Shown here: positions 52,303 to 60,655 of the stretch, one piece after another
Layout of the letters: the number at the start of each line of letters is the position of its first letter
Position numbering within the stretch: the first letter of the stretch is position 1
Origin: Mucilaginibacter sp.
GTDB lineage: Bacteria > Bacteroidota > Bacteroidia > Sphingobacteriales > Sphingobacteriaceae
Direction of reading: 5' to 3'
Assembly: GCF_028288205.1 (NCBI RefSeq)
Contig: NZ_JAQBOD010000042.1
Span: 1 to 64,000 of the forward strand
Length of the DNA: 64,000 nt
Made by a program: the position numbers and the translations under genes
The notes under the pieces: generated by a model
Told to the model about the DNA's origin: nothing
Database searches by the model: none
The model's input: the letters and a program-made list of their open reading frames with translations, nothing else

Positions 52303-53391
52303 TTAATTATTTATAATATTCTTGCTCAATACCATCGCATTATTAATAGATACCTGCTGCGCCACCCGGTTTGCCATCTCGGTAAAGGCATTTACCATCA
52401 GCTCATTTTCTTCGGATATGATGATAGGCCTGCCCGCGTCGCCGCTATCGCTTATGCCTTTTATCAGGGGTATCTCGCCTAAAAACGGCACTTCCAGCTG
52501 CTCTGCCAGCTTTTTGCCCCCGCCTTGCCCAAAGATGTAATATTTATTATGCGGCAATTCCGCAGGGGTAAAGTAGGCCATGTTCTCTACAATACCCAGC
52601 AGCGGTACGTTTATCGACTCCATTAAAAACATACCGATACCTTTCTTAGCATCAGCCAACGCAACGGCCTGCGGAGTGGTAACTATAACCGCGCCCGTAA
52701 CCGGGAACGATTGTGTAACGGTAATATGTATATCGCCGGTACCGGGTGGAAGGTCTACTACAAGGTAGTCCAGCTCGCCCCAGTCGGCATCATTGAATAG
52801 TTGTTTAACGGCGGTTGATACCATTGGTCCGCGCCATGGCACGGGTTGATTCGGGTCTGTAAAGAACCCTATAGATAGCAGCTTAATGCCGAACTTCTCT
52901 ATCGGCTCAATACGGGTTTTACCATCTACCTGGCTGGCTTTGGGGCGTGCGCCCTCCAGGCCGAACATAATGGGGATACTCGGCCCGTAAATATCAGCAT
53001 CAATCAGCCCTACTTTGGCGCCGCTTTTGGCCAGGCCCAGGGCCAGGTTAACCGCCACGGTGCTTTTACCAACCCCACCCTTGCCCGATGCTACGGCGAT
53101 GATGTTCTTCACCCCCGGCACGCCGGTATTCTTCTGCGTGGTAACGCGCGAGGTCATGTGTACCGTAACCTCAATTTCTTTGCTGATGAAGTGGCCTATA
53201 GCATTGCGACAGGCATTCTCAATTAACGCCTTTAGGGGGCAGGCGGGCGTGGTCAAGATAACCGAAAAACTTAGCCGGTTACCGTCAATCACAATATCCT
53301 GTATCATGTTTAGGGTAACCAGGTCTTTTTTCAGGTCCGGTTCTTCCACATTGCTTAGCGCCTGCAGTACTTGTTCTTTAGTTATAGTCAT
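52303..53391 (-). CDS. Mrp/ApbC-type iron-sulfur carrier ATPase
   Basis: The 362-aa protein has an N-terminal MIP18/DUF59 domain (about 1-85) and a P-loop ATPase with the deviant Walker A IAVASGKGGVGKSTVAVNLA (about 100-119), DADIYGPSIPIMFG and VVDLPPGTGDIHI. It binds and delivers iron-sulfur clusters. A TAATTTTG box on the minus strand (53408-53415) just before the ATG may be its -7 element. It forms a pair with the NifU-like gene. Confidence 0.95.
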   Translation of the reverse strand: MTITKEQVLQALSNVEEPDLKKDLVTLNMIQDIVIDGNRLSFSVILTTPACPLKALIENACRNAIGHFISKEIEVTVHMTSRVTTQKNTGVPGVKNIIAVASGKGGVGKSTVAVNLALGLAKSGAKVGLIDADIYGPSIPIMFGLEGARPKASQVDGKTRIEPIEKFGIKLLSIGFFTDPNQPVPWRGPMVSTAVKQLFNDADWGELDYLVVDLPPGTGDIHITVTQSFPVTGAVIVTTPQAVALADAKKGIGMFLMESINVPLLGIVENMAYFTPAELPHNKYYIFGQGGGKKLAEQLEVPFLGEIPLIKGISDSGDAGRPIIISEENELMVNAFTEMANRVAQQVSINNAMVLSKNIINN

Positions 53392-54037
53392 GATAGCAAA
53401 TAGCTAACAAAATTACAAAAACGGGCGGAAGTAGTGTCATGGTAATGCTTTTTTGAGTTTTGATTGGTGGGTGGTGAGTTTTGAGTTTTAGCGCAATCTG
53501 TAAAGTTGGCAAAGTGTAGGTGTATACGGTAGCGTATACACCCATATACACCGTATACACTGGCAAAATAGTGTCACCATTTAAGTGAGATGCTTTTTAT
53601 AAGGGATTTATGATATGGGCGTTCCCCGATTAAAATCGGGGCCGCGCTATCCACTCATACGCCGCGAGGCCTTAGGCGCAGGGCCGGTATCCGTTTCTAT
53701 CGCTAACGCGGCTTGTCTGAACCATGATTAAACGGATTAAATGATTATCGGATTAGTCGTTTTTGTTACACGCGAGAGTGAAACAAAATGTAACAAGTGA
53801 AACAAGATTTTGATTTAACAAATTGAAATACAATCATTTGCTAAAAAGTGATGTAACAAAATGTAACAACTTATTCGTCAGTATTTTTATGGGTGATTGT
53901 TAGTTAATTTGTTGGTAATCACATTATTGTGAAATGGGTGATTTTTAGGTGGTGAAACAAGATGAAACAGAATTGGTGACATCCAGATCGCTCATGCCAC
54001 TCTCCATGCGTCATTGCGAGCGATAGCGTGGCAATCT
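53392..54037. other. Gene-free repeat mosaic at the entrance of the accessory zone
   Basis: No gene on either strand. In order: a stem GTGTATACG/CGTATACAC (about 53519-53540) and GTATACACCCATATACACCG shared with 5744; CCCCGATTAAAATCGGGG (about 53625-53642); an element with AACCATGATTAAACGGATTA; copy B of the ~220-bp repeat; and a GCGTCATTGCGAG element at 54008-54042 that supplies the stop codon of the next gene. Confidence 0.7.
53760..53970. repeat. Copy B of the ~220-bp noncoding repeat
   Basis: The same order of landmarks as copy A (5940-6150) is seen: GTTACACGC, AAACAAAATGTAACA, AACAAGATTTTGA, CTAAAAAGTGATGTAACAAA, CGTCAGTATTTTTATG and GAAATGGGTGATTTTT, then GTGAAACAAGATGAAACAG. Both copies have the same orientation. 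Confidence 0.75.
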
Positions 54038-54316
54038 CTACACGATAGGTGATGAACAATTAACCGGCTGGTTAGTGTATTCGATACTTTCAAACTCATG
54101 CCAGGTTGGGTCATAGTACGGATCAAAATGACTAAAAAACAAATCGGGTAGTTGCCATTCGTTGGCGTAAAACCATTCCCCGTAAATTAATTTTGATCGA
54201 ATTAATTCCGCTAATTGTTCGAGGCTTTTGTTTTCTGGATTATCCAACACCACATAACCATATTTCTTATAATTGCCGCCATCGCGGTATAAATAAGAGA
54301 ATTTAATATTTGCCAT
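54038..54316 (-). CDS. Hypothetical protein, 92 aa
   Basis: The product (IKFSYLYRDGGNYKKYGYVV then LDNPENKSLEQLAELIRSKL) is rich in aromatic residues and looks like a small soluble beta/alpha protein; I recognise no family with certainty. Its last residues and stop fall in a dispersed GCGTCATTGCGAG repeat, so the 3' end may have been replaced. It precedes the HNH cassette in the accessory zone. Confidence 0.65.
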   Translation of the reverse strand: MANIKFSYLYRDGGNYKKYGYVVLDNPENKSLEQLAELIRSKLIYGEWFYANEWQLPDLFFSHFDPYYDPTWHEFESIEYTNQPVNCSSPIV

Positions 54317-54347
54317 TCACTAAGATAGCTTAGTGGGTAATGCTTGT

Positions 54348-54367
54348 CAATCGGATATAAGTGAACT
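54348..54367. repeat. Direct repeat, left copy, bracketing the HNH cassette
   Basis: CAATCGGATATAAGTGAACT here and CAATCGGCTATAAGTGAACT at 55338-55357 differ at one base. This copy touches the stop codon of the HNH gene. Confidence 0.8.
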
Positions 54368-55140
54368 CAGGCTTTAAATCTTTCGTTATGAATTTTCAAA
54401 AACGAGATATCAGGAGAGAACTTTTGCGGTTCGATCAACAATTGACCATCATAAGCTAAAAAATTTTGTTGGATGCTTAATACATCTTTAGCTTTATAAA
54501 ATCGAGAAGATATTTTGATTTTCAAATCTTCTGTAATGGTAATCAATCCGCAATCAAAAGCTTTATCGTGTAGAGTATTTAAGGCTAATCCATTTTTAGG
54601 ATTTAGGCGATTACCCTCATCTTTGCTCCACGGTAATATGTGGCTGGCTACAATTAATTCGGGTACATCAATGCCGGTTATACAGCATTTGTTATTATAA
54701 TTTGTTAATACAATTTTTCTAAATAACGATTGATTTACCCGCATCCTAACTAATCTTTCGCGCTCCTTGCCCTCTACATCTTTTAAATTATCTAAGTCGA
54801 TATTGTTTAATTGCTCAATTGTGGTATGTTTCCTTTTCGCTAATAGCTTTTCTCCTTCAATAAACTCCTCATCCCAATTTTGCATAAATTCCTGCCAAAC
54901 TTGTTTATCTAACTTGCTGGTATTCTCTAATCCTTTAACGCCTCGTTCTTGTAGTTTAGGATCAAAACTTGCAAAGTTTCCTAATTTTCGGGCTATTGCG
55001 CTTGGGCTTCTGTCAATCAGGATAGCGAGTTCAATTACATCTTTATTACGCGAATGCATTTGACCAAATGGGATTTTACAATATAAGTTTATGGCTAAAA
55101 TTGACTCTTCTTTAGTCCATAAACTTTGGCCTTCTTTCAT
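54367..55140 (-). CDS. HNH endonuclease
   Basis: The 257-aa protein has an N-terminal SANT/Myb-like helical region (LWTKEESILAINLYCKIPFG, LIDRSPSAIARKLGNF, about 7-60) and a C-terminal HNH_2 nuclease domain (about 150-215; CCITGIDVPELIVASHILPW, SKDEGNRLNPKNGLALNTLH, DKAFDCGLI) with the His-Asn-His order. Such proteins are often solitary restriction-like nucleases. It is 9 nt after a small zinc-ribbon gene and the pair lies between 20-bp direct repeats. No methylase is nearby. Confidence 0.88.
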   Translation of the reverse strand: MKEGQSLWTKEESILAINLYCKIPFGQMHSRNKDVIELAILIDRSPSAIARKLGNFASFDPKLQERGVKGLENTSKLDKQVWQEFMQNWDEEFIEGEKLLAKRKHTTIEQLNNIDLDNLKDVEGKERERLVRMRVNQSLFRKIVLTNYNNKCCITGIDVPELIVASHILPWSKDEGNRLNPKNGLALNTLHDKAFDCGLITITEDLKIKISSRFYKAKDVLSIQQNFLAYDGQLLIEPQKFSPDISFLKIHNERFKA

Positions 55141-55149
55141 AATATGGTA

Positions 55150-55293
55150 TTAGGTTTCTACCTCTAAAAATACATATTTACAATTGACATTTAAACATTC
55201 ATTAATTTGCATCTGTGCGTTAGTATGATAAAAGGTGGCAATAATATCCGTTCTAGTTCCGCATATTGGGCAGGTTGTGGGTTGGTCTGTCAT
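55150..55293 (-). CDS. Small zinc-ribbon protein (47 aa) upstream of the HNH gene
   Basis: A 48-codon frame starts at ATG 55293 and stops at 55150. The product begins MTDQPTTCPICGTRTDIIAT and has a second pair in NECLNVNCKY, a four-Cys zinc-ribbon pattern (CxxC ... CxxxxC). It ends 9 nt before the ATG of the HNH gene on the same strand, so the two are probably translated from one mRNA. No family is recognised; it may aid the nuclease or bind nucleic acid. Confidence 0.7.
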   Translation of the reverse strand: MTDQPTTCPICGTRTDIIATFYHTNAQMQINECLNVNCKYVFLEVET

Positions 55294-55337
55294 TAGATAT
55301 AGCATGTAACTAAGCTATTTAATGATATTTGATTTAG

Positions 55338-55357
55338 CAATCGGCTATAAGTGAACT
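55338..55357. repeat. Direct repeat, right copy, bracketing the HNH cassette
   Basis: Partner of 54348-54367 (19 of 20 bases equal), 990 bp apart, in the same orientation. The pair encloses the HNH and zinc-ribbon genes. Confidence 0.8.
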
Positions 55358-55404
55358 AAGAAGTTTGTGTATGATATGGAGATCGGAACCACCTATCCTC
55401 TCCA

Positions 55405-55439
55405 CGCGTCATTGCGAGGAACGAAGCAATCTCTACGTA
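55405..55439. repeat. 35-bp inverted repeat, left copy, flanking the HEPN-like gene
   Basis: The 35 bases beginning CGCGTCATTGCGAGGAACGA are the exact reverse complement of 56138-56172. A diverged relative lies at 54008-54042. Confidence 0.9.
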
Positions 55440-55444
55440 GGATA

Positions 55445-56035
55445 TTAAAATGGATTTGATGTTGATGTAAGCAGCACACGTACACTTGCATTTGGATTAA
55501 AAATAAATTCAAAAGAACTTCGTGTTAGCTCAAATAGCAACATCATGTTATAAATTTCATAATCAGTTATTTCAATATCATAGTAGTTTCTTGGATGCGT
55601 TAATCGGTTTCTTGTGTTTTTAGCTGAAAATATTATTCCCTTTTCGCTTTTTTCGATAACAAATGGTGCATTACGCTCATTTAATATTTTATCCGCTAAC
55701 TTAAACACCTTAAAAAAACCTTTATCAACGGGTGTAAAAACAGGGATGTTACTTTCACCTACTGAGATTTTTTCTTCATAAACAATTTCCCGTTCTTTTG
55801 GAGTTAACTTATATGTTGGTTGCTCAAGGCGGTATTTACGTTTGATTTCATATTTCAGGATTTGAATTACCCCTTCGACAAAACTAAATGTATTCCTAAC
55901 GGCAACCCGCCTTAAAAATTGGGATTCTTGATCAGCCATTAATAACTCCATGGCTTTATTGTAATCTTTTATTAATTCATCTAATAAATCAAATGTTCTA
56001 AATAATCCCAAATGTGCTTTCGGTGCAGTTGCCAT
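55445..56035 (-). CDS. HEPN-like protein, candidate RNase
   Basis: The 196-aa protein is mostly helical. R142-N-R-L-T-H147 fits the R-x4-6-H catalytic motif of HEPN ribonucleases, with a polar Asn after Arg as in many members, and an early helix (RNTFSFVEGVIQIL, about 47-60) resembles the family's first helices. HEPN proteins act in abortive infection and toxin-antitoxin systems, usually with a partner such as a nucleotidyltransferase; no partner is seen here. Flanking perfect inverted repeats suggest it moved as a unit. The HEPN call rests on the motif and helix pattern only. Confidence 0.6.
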   Translation of the reverse strand: MATAPKAHLGLFRTFDLLDELIKDYNKAMELLMADQESQFLRRVAVRNTFSFVEGVIQILKYEIKRKYRLEQPTYKLTPKEREIVYEEKISVGESNIPVFTPVDKGFFKVFKLADKILNERNAPFVIEKSEKGIIFSAKNTRNRLTHPRNYYDIEITDYEIYNMMLLFELTRSSFEFIFNPNASVRVLLTSTSNPF

Positions 56036-56137
56036 TGATACGAATTTATAGAAATATCCTGATATATAGATGGCTAAGTCCTATGCAGCGCAGGCCATAG
56101 CCGGGCATACTCGTGCCTGATGCATAATTGATTAGCT

Positions 56138-56172
56138 TACGTAGAGATTGCTTCGTTCCTCGCAATGACGCG
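56138..56172. repeat. 35-bp inverted repeat, right copy
   Basis: Exact inverse of 55405-55439, beginning TACGTAGAGATTGCTTCGTT. Spacing between copies is about 700 bp and contains only the HEPN-like gene. Confidence 0.9.
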
Positions 56173-56307
56173 ATGAGGATTTAGTGGTAAAGTGTTATGC
56201 TACTACAATCCCGTCCGACCTTCAATCAAGCGTCGGTATCTCTGGTGGACGGACACCCTTCCTCCAACCTATCAAAACAAATCCCCCCTTTCATCCATTA
56301 TCCATTT

Positions 56308-56670
56308 ATGATAACAGTAATCGGAATATTTGCAGACCCAGCCCTTGCCGAGCAGGCCAGCGACTACCTATTAGCCAACGAGTTTGAAAGCGAAAACGTA
56401 GACATACACACCGCCGCCAACGGCGTAGCAGAAACGGACCGCGTAGGCAACTTCTTTGCTCATCTGTATGACGATGTGGACGAGGCCAGTCATTACGCCT
56501 CGCTGGGCCGCGATGGCACCATTGTTACTGTGCATGCCGCCTCTACCCGCGAAGCGCAGGAAGCCGTTGATGTATTTAATAATCATGGCGCAATTGAGGT
56601 TAATGCCGATGAGGGCCGCAGCTTAACGGTAAATCAGGTGGTGGAGCAGGGGGATCGTTTGAGGGGTTAG
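56308..56670 (+). CDS. General stress protein 17M-like domain protein
   Basis: The ATG at 56308 gives 120 aa beginning MITVIGIFADPALAEQASDY, the typical start of the domain; the longer frame upstream reads repeat sequence. The domain continues with ANGVAETDRVGNFFAHLYDD, YASLGRDGTIVTVHAASTRE and AVDVFNNHGAIEVN. In Bacillus the founding protein (YflT) is stress-induced; molecular function is not established. It separates the HEPN unit from the 4.5-kb block. Confidence 0.8.
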   Translation: MITVIGIFADPALAEQASDYLLANEFESENVDIHTAANGVAETDRVGNFFAHLYDDVDEASHYASLGRDGTIVTVHAASTREAQEAVDVFNNHGAIEVNADEGRSLTVNQVVEQGDRLRG

Positions 56671-56780
56671 AGGGTAAAGATTGGTGATTAAAGATTGGGG
56701 CTTGGCGCAGTCCGTGACTGAGGGACTAACGGCATTCTTTAACACGATCATCCACCCGCTCAATCGCCGCGAGAAGGGCT

Positions 56781-56827
56781 GTTACTTTTGTCTTGATAGG
56801 AGATTATATACCTGTTAGACCATGAGG
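56781..56827. repeat. ~45-bp inverted repeat, left boundary of the 4.5-kb block
   Basis: This sequence, from GTTACTTTTGTCTTGATAGG through ATATACCTGTTAGACCATGA, is the inverse of 61261-61309; 21 bases at the inner end (ATATACCTGTTAGACCATGA plus G) are identical and the rest differs at few positions. Confidence 0.85.
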
Positions 56828-56893
56828 AAAATCAATAATAATTATTAACCCGCTCATTTCTTTGTCTATATTGTAAACCCAAACCAGTATAGC

Positions 56894-57697
56894 ATGAGCC
56901 CAAACCCTAAAATTGTGATAGTAATTATTAGTACTATTATATTGGCTTTAACATTTCGACAAGATTTCATAAAGAATAAAAAAATAACCATTTATAAGGT
57001 GTTTCTTTTTACTTTATTTTTATTGATAGTTGGATATGGTATAGTGGATGTTATAAAAACGGTACACGACAGCAGTAAAGATAAGCAAGACATACTCGAT
57101 GCTATAAACAAAAAACCTAAAGATAGCCATGATGAGTTTGGGCCTTTACAAGAAAAGCAAGCGGACATACAAAAAAGCTTAGATGACCTTAAAGGGAATT
57201 GGCTTCCTAAGCAGTCAACAACGCGTCCCTATGCTAAGCTTAGATTTGCTTTAACAGATACACCCAATCCAACCCTAATTAAAACCAATAATGCAGATTC
57301 TTTAGTAGAAAAATATAGGATTTCCAACTACGGAACTGGTGCAGCATATGATTTGGTGCTTTCTGCGTTTTGCGTTGGTATAGTCAATGGGGAAATAGTG
57401 CCACAACCAGAAGTAAAGGAGTTGAAGGCAAACAAAACGGTAGTTATTTATCCTAATAAGGGCGAAATGCTGCCGGGATTCGCTAATTTGAAAGTACCCA
57501 AAATAAAAGCCGATTCCTTGTTTTGGTGTTTTAAGTTAGATTTTAATGATAGCACTAAAAAAAGGAAATCTTTTGTTAAAATATTTAAGATTAATTTTAA
57601 TACGTTAGAGTACATAGAAACAGATGAAATGTTATATAATAACATCGAAGCTTTTTTGCTTAAAAATAAGTACTGGAAACTGCCTTTGAAGCAATAG
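56894..57697 (+). CDS. Membrane protein of unknown function
   Basis: The 267-aa protein has two N-terminal membrane helices (IVIVIISTIILALTF, about 7-21; VFLFTLFLLIVGYGIVDVI, about 36-54), then a charged coiled-coil-like stretch (DKQDILDAINKKPKDSHDEF) and a soluble beta-rich domain (VEKYRISNYGTGAAYDLVLS) of about 150 residues. I do not recognise the soluble domain. It is the leftmost gene of the repeat-bounded block. Confidence 0.65.
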   Translation: MSPNPKIVIVIISTIILALTFRQDFIKNKKITIYKVFLFTLFLLIVGYGIVDVIKTVHDSSKDKQDILDAINKKPKDSHDEFGPLQEKQADIQKSLDDLKGNWLPKQSTTRPYAKLRFALTDTPNPTLIKTNNADSLVEKYRISNYGTGAAYDLVLSAFCVGIVNGEIVPQPEVKELKANKTVVIYPNKGEMLPGFANLKVPKIKADSLFWCFKLDFNDSTKKRKSFVKIFKINFNTLEYIETDEMLYNNIEAFLLKNKYWKLPLKQ

Positions 57698-57744
57698 TAT
57701 TGACTAACGTTAATTTGTGCTTTTAATATAGTCCTTTTAAACAA

Positions 57745-57954
57745 TTATAAAAATTCTTTCACATCCATACCCAATACATCCGCTATACTCTTTAAGCTAA
57801 GTATATGGCAATTTCGCATACCACGCTCTAAGAATGATAAGTTAGACATATCAATCTTACTTAGCTTAGCCATTTGATCTATGGGTATTTTCTTTGCTTT
57901 GCGGGCAGTCCTTATTTTCTGCCCCATTTCTTTAAGGTATATTTCGTTCTCCAT
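57745..57954 (-). CDS. XRE-type helix-turn-helix regulator (69 aa), overlapping the transposase gene
   Basis: The whole protein is one Cro/C1-type HTH domain: EMGQKIRTARKAKKIPIDQM, AKLSKIDMSNLSFLERG and ILSLKSIADVLGMDV. Its ATG shares a base with the transposase stop (TAATG), so the two are translationally coupled. It probably represses the transposase or a neighbouring gene; the palindrome at 58932-58966 is a candidate site. Confidence 0.88.
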   Translation of the reverse strand: MENEIYLKEMGQKIRTARKAKKIPIDQMAKLSKIDMSNLSFLERGMRNCHILSLKSIADVLGMDVKEFL

Positions 57955-58877
57955 TATTTAGCTGTTAATCGTTTCCATTTTAAAGTACCCTCGCAATTAG
58001 CTAAAGCATCTGCAAATCTTTCATCTTGTAAAGCTTTACGGTGGTTGTAACGAAACGCACTTTCATCACAATAGCGTTGTAGGTGCTTTGGACTAACCGA
58101 ATGATGTATACCATTGATTTGTTTCTTTAAGATGTTCCAAAAGCCCTCTATTGAGTTTGTGTGAACCTTAATATCTTCATAACGTACATATTCTTTCTCT
58201 CTGTGATTAACACGTTTGTGAGTGTAATCTAAATGAAGTTTATTATATGCGTTATGCTCGTCTGTTACCATAATGCTATCAACGGCAACAAACTCTTTTA
58301 TGGTAGGGATAATGTTATCTGCATCGGTTTTGGCTATAACTCTTGCTTTTACATTTCCGCCTCTTTCAACCGCACCTAATACCATAGCTTTACCACCTGC
58401 ACCACCTTTTACAGTACGTTTGCTTGCATGTTTGTTTGATTGAGAGCCACCAACGTAGGTTTCATCTATTTCGACAATGCCCTCTAATAATTCAGGAGAA
58501 GCAACTGTCAGCATTTCACGGATGCGGTGGTTTAAATGCCATGCTGTTTTTTGCGTAACGCCTAACCATGCGGCTAATTGTAAACTGCTTATTCCTTTAC
58601 TATGAACAGCAAGTATATAAGTAGCTAAAAACCATTTTTGCAAAGGGATTTTTGTATTTTCATATATAGTACCAACTGTAACGCTGAATTTCTTACGACA
58701 CTCTTTCTCTTTACATTTAAAAATACGGTTGTTAGTAGCAAACCTTTTGACATTGGTAGAGCCACAGCAAGGGCAAGCCGGAGTATTGCCCCAACGTTGC
58801 AATTCCAGTTCTTCACGGCACTTTTCTTCTGTATTGAAGTGTGCTTGAAAGTCGAATATGTTTTTAAATATTTTCAT
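57954..58877 (-). mobile_element. IS1595-family (ISXO2-like) transposase
   Basis: The protein has an N-terminal zinc ribbon (ACPCCGSTNVKRFATNNRIF then KCKEKECRKKFS) and a DDE-type domain: IVEIDETYVGGSQSNKHASK, IMVTDEHNAYNKLH and NSIEGFWNILKKQINGIHHS. Start 58877 (MKIFKNIFDF) is preferred over 58922 because a TAATTTTG box lies at 58925-58932. At 307 aa it is complete. I could not find convincing terminal inverted repeats next to the gene, so the element's own ends may be lost or be the outer repeats at 56781 and 61309. Confidence 0.9.
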
Positions 58878-58931
58878 TGTCGTATCGTTTGCTTTATCAA
58901 AGATAATATAATTTTGTGTCAAACCAAAATT

Positions 58932-58966
58932 ATATCAAATAAATTGATAATTTATTTTTTGATATC
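58932..58966. promoter_or_regulatory. Palindrome between transposase and P63C genes
   Basis: ATATCAAATAAA and TTTATTTTTTGATAT are inverted around TTGATAA. It overlaps the probable transposase promoter and lies 40 bp before the P63C gene, a suitable operator position for the XRE protein. Confidence 0.5.
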
Positions 58967-59005
58967 AACTTTTTACGTATCATTGCATATCGAAATATTG
59001 AATAT

Positions 59006-60106
59006 ATGAATGCAGCACAACAAGTAATAAGCAAATTCGGTGGACAGACAGAATTATCGCAGTTAATTGGAAAGGGACAGAGCACCATCGCTCATTGGGC
59101 TAAAACGGGCATTGTTCCTGCAAAATGGCGAACAATATTATTGCAATTAGCTTCAAGTAAAAATATAGAATTGATAGCCGCGGATTTTGAGCAGGAACTG
59201 ATTGTTTTAACTGAAACATACGAAGAAAATCAACTACAAAAAGCAACTCATTGGGGTGAACTAATGCTTGGCGAGAATAGCATCCCATGTTATGTTTTGA
59301 ACGATGGACAGCGTATTTTTAGCCTAAGTGGGGTGGTTTCAGCACTAACGGGGGGAGACGGCGGACAGTTAGCAAGTTATATAAATGTTCGTGCCATTAG
59401 AGGGTATTTACCCGAAGAATTGATACCCGCGGAAAATGGCTCAATCCCTGCATTAATAAACTTCGATACGCTTGGCCAAGGGGTTGGGAAAACCGCTATT
59501 GGTGTCCCCGTTGAAAAATTTATGGATATCTGCATAGCGTTTTCTACTGCACTACAGGATTCAACAGATGCATCTATCAAACTAACTGAACGACAAAAAG
59601 AAATTGCTATTAAGGCAAATTCATTCCTTAGGGCAACTGCTAAAGTTGGGATTATTGCATTAGTCGATGAGGCTACGGGCTATCAATACGATAGGCCGAT
59701 GGATGCCCTTCAATTTAAACTTAAACTTTTTTTACAGGAAGAAATGAGGGTATGGGAAAAAACATTTCCCGACGAACTTTGGATACAATTTAGTAGACTG
59801 ACTAACTGGAACGGCAGCATTCATAGTCGACCAAAATATTGGGGTAAACTTATTAACGAATTAGTATATGGTTATTTGGATAAGGACGTATACGGATGGT
59901 TAAAAACAAACGCACCTAAACCCGTTGGAAATTTAAGCTACCATAGATGGTTGACAGAACAATATGGTTTGAAAAAATTAATGGAACATATATGGCAACT
60001 TGTAGGTATGGCATCTGCTTGTGTAACGATGGAGCAACTTCGTAGAAAAATGGCTGAAAAATATGGAAAGGTTGGGGTTCAAATCACTTTATTTATAGAC
60101 CCCTGA
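59006..60106 (+). CDS. P63C-domain protein with N-terminal HTH-like region
   Basis: The 366-aa protein has an N-terminal HTH-like segment (FGGQTELSQLIGKGQSTIAH, WAKTGIVPAKW, about 10-43), a middle part and a C-terminal P63C domain (about 255-340): FPDELWIQFSRLTNW, RPKYWGKLINELVYGYLDKD, YHRWLTEQYGLKKLMEHIWQ. The P63C domain occurs in phage and mobile-element proteins and has no established function. It is divergent from the transposase with a palindrome in the gap, and a minus-strand terminator begins right after its stop. Confidence 0.82.
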   Translation: MNAAQQVISKFGGQTELSQLIGKGQSTIAHWAKTGIVPAKWRTILLQLASSKNIELIAADFEQELIVLTETYEENQLQKATHWGELMLGENSIPCYVLNDGQRIFSLSGVVSALTGGDGGQLASYINVRAIRGYLPEELIPAENGSIPALINFDTLGQGVGKTAIGVPVEKFMDICIAFSTALQDSTDASIKLTERQKEIAIKANSFLRATAKVGIIALVDEATGYQYDRPMDALQFKLKLFLQEEMRVWEKTFPDELWIQFSRLTNWNGSIHSRPKYWGKLINELVYGYLDKDVYGWLKTNAPKPVGNLSYHRWLTEQYGLKKLMEHIWQLVGMASACVTMEQLRRKMAEKYGKVGVQITLFIDP

Positions 60107-60107
60107 A

Positions 60108-60253
60108 AATAAAAAAGGGGCGTAGAGCCCCTTAAAGATCGTCGTGACGGACGCAAGATTGATAAGTGCAAATATATACACTCTTAACCTCGGTAAACAG
60201 CCATCCCATGAGTGGTCTCTCATTAGGCGTAAGTGTTTATCGGGGCTTTCTTG
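60108..60253 (-). ncRNA. Candidate small RNA on the minus strand with own promoter box and terminator
   Basis: On the minus strand a -7 box TACATTTG (60259-60266) predicts a start near 60253. The transcript would contain an outer stem CGATAAACA/TGTTTACCG with an inner ATGAG/CTCAT hairpin (60191-60242) and end in a textbook terminator: AAGGGGC, loop TCTAC, GCCCCTT, then TTTTATTTT (60106-60133). Both neighbouring genes are on the plus strand, so the terminator is not explained by them. No open frame of note lies inside. No TTTG is seen 19 nt before the -7 box. Confidence 0.5.
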
Positions 60254-60289
60254 TATAACAAATGTACGAAAAAGTAGTAACTTTATAAT

Positions 60290-60655
60290 ATGAATACAAT
60301 GAGATTTGAAAATCCGCCATTAAGTTTTAACCCGAAAGTTCTATTTATAGAACAGCAAGAAAACGGATGGCAATATAAAATATATGCTGATGGAACTGAA
60401 ATAGGATTGCTACTGTATCGTAATGATTATGAAGCTATACCGAATGACAATATAGTTTTCACTGATGAGGACAAAGATTTTTTAATAAATGCTACGAGCA
60501 TCAACTTTAAGAAAAACCCCAAAGAAGCATCTAATATATTTCACTCAATAATTAAAGCGAGTGTTAGTAAGGCGGCTACCGAAAAGAAAGAAAAGCCAAA
60601 ACCAAAATCTAAAGATAAGCCGAACGATGGTGCTACGGTAGTAGGCGGTGGATAA
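60290..60655 (+). CDS. Hypothetical protein, 121 aa
   Basis: The product begins MNTMRFENPPLSFNPKVLFI and is a small soluble alpha/beta protein (GWQYKIYADGTEIGLLLYRN) with a Lys/Pro-rich tail (EKKEKPKPKSKDKPNDGATV) ending in VVGGG. The basic, disordered tail could contact nucleic acid. No family recognised. It lies within the repeat-bounded block. Confidence 0.6.
   Translation: MNTMRFENPPLSFNPKVLFIEQQENGWQYKIYADGTEIGLLLYRNDYEAIPNDNIVFTDEDKDFLINATSINFKKNPKEASNIFHSIIKASVSKAATEKKEKPKPKSKDKPNDGATVVGGG

Noticed and set aside
57700..59006. Terminal inverted repeats immediately around the IS1595 transposase
   Set aside because: No matching pair could be found by eye between 57698-57745 and 58878-59005.
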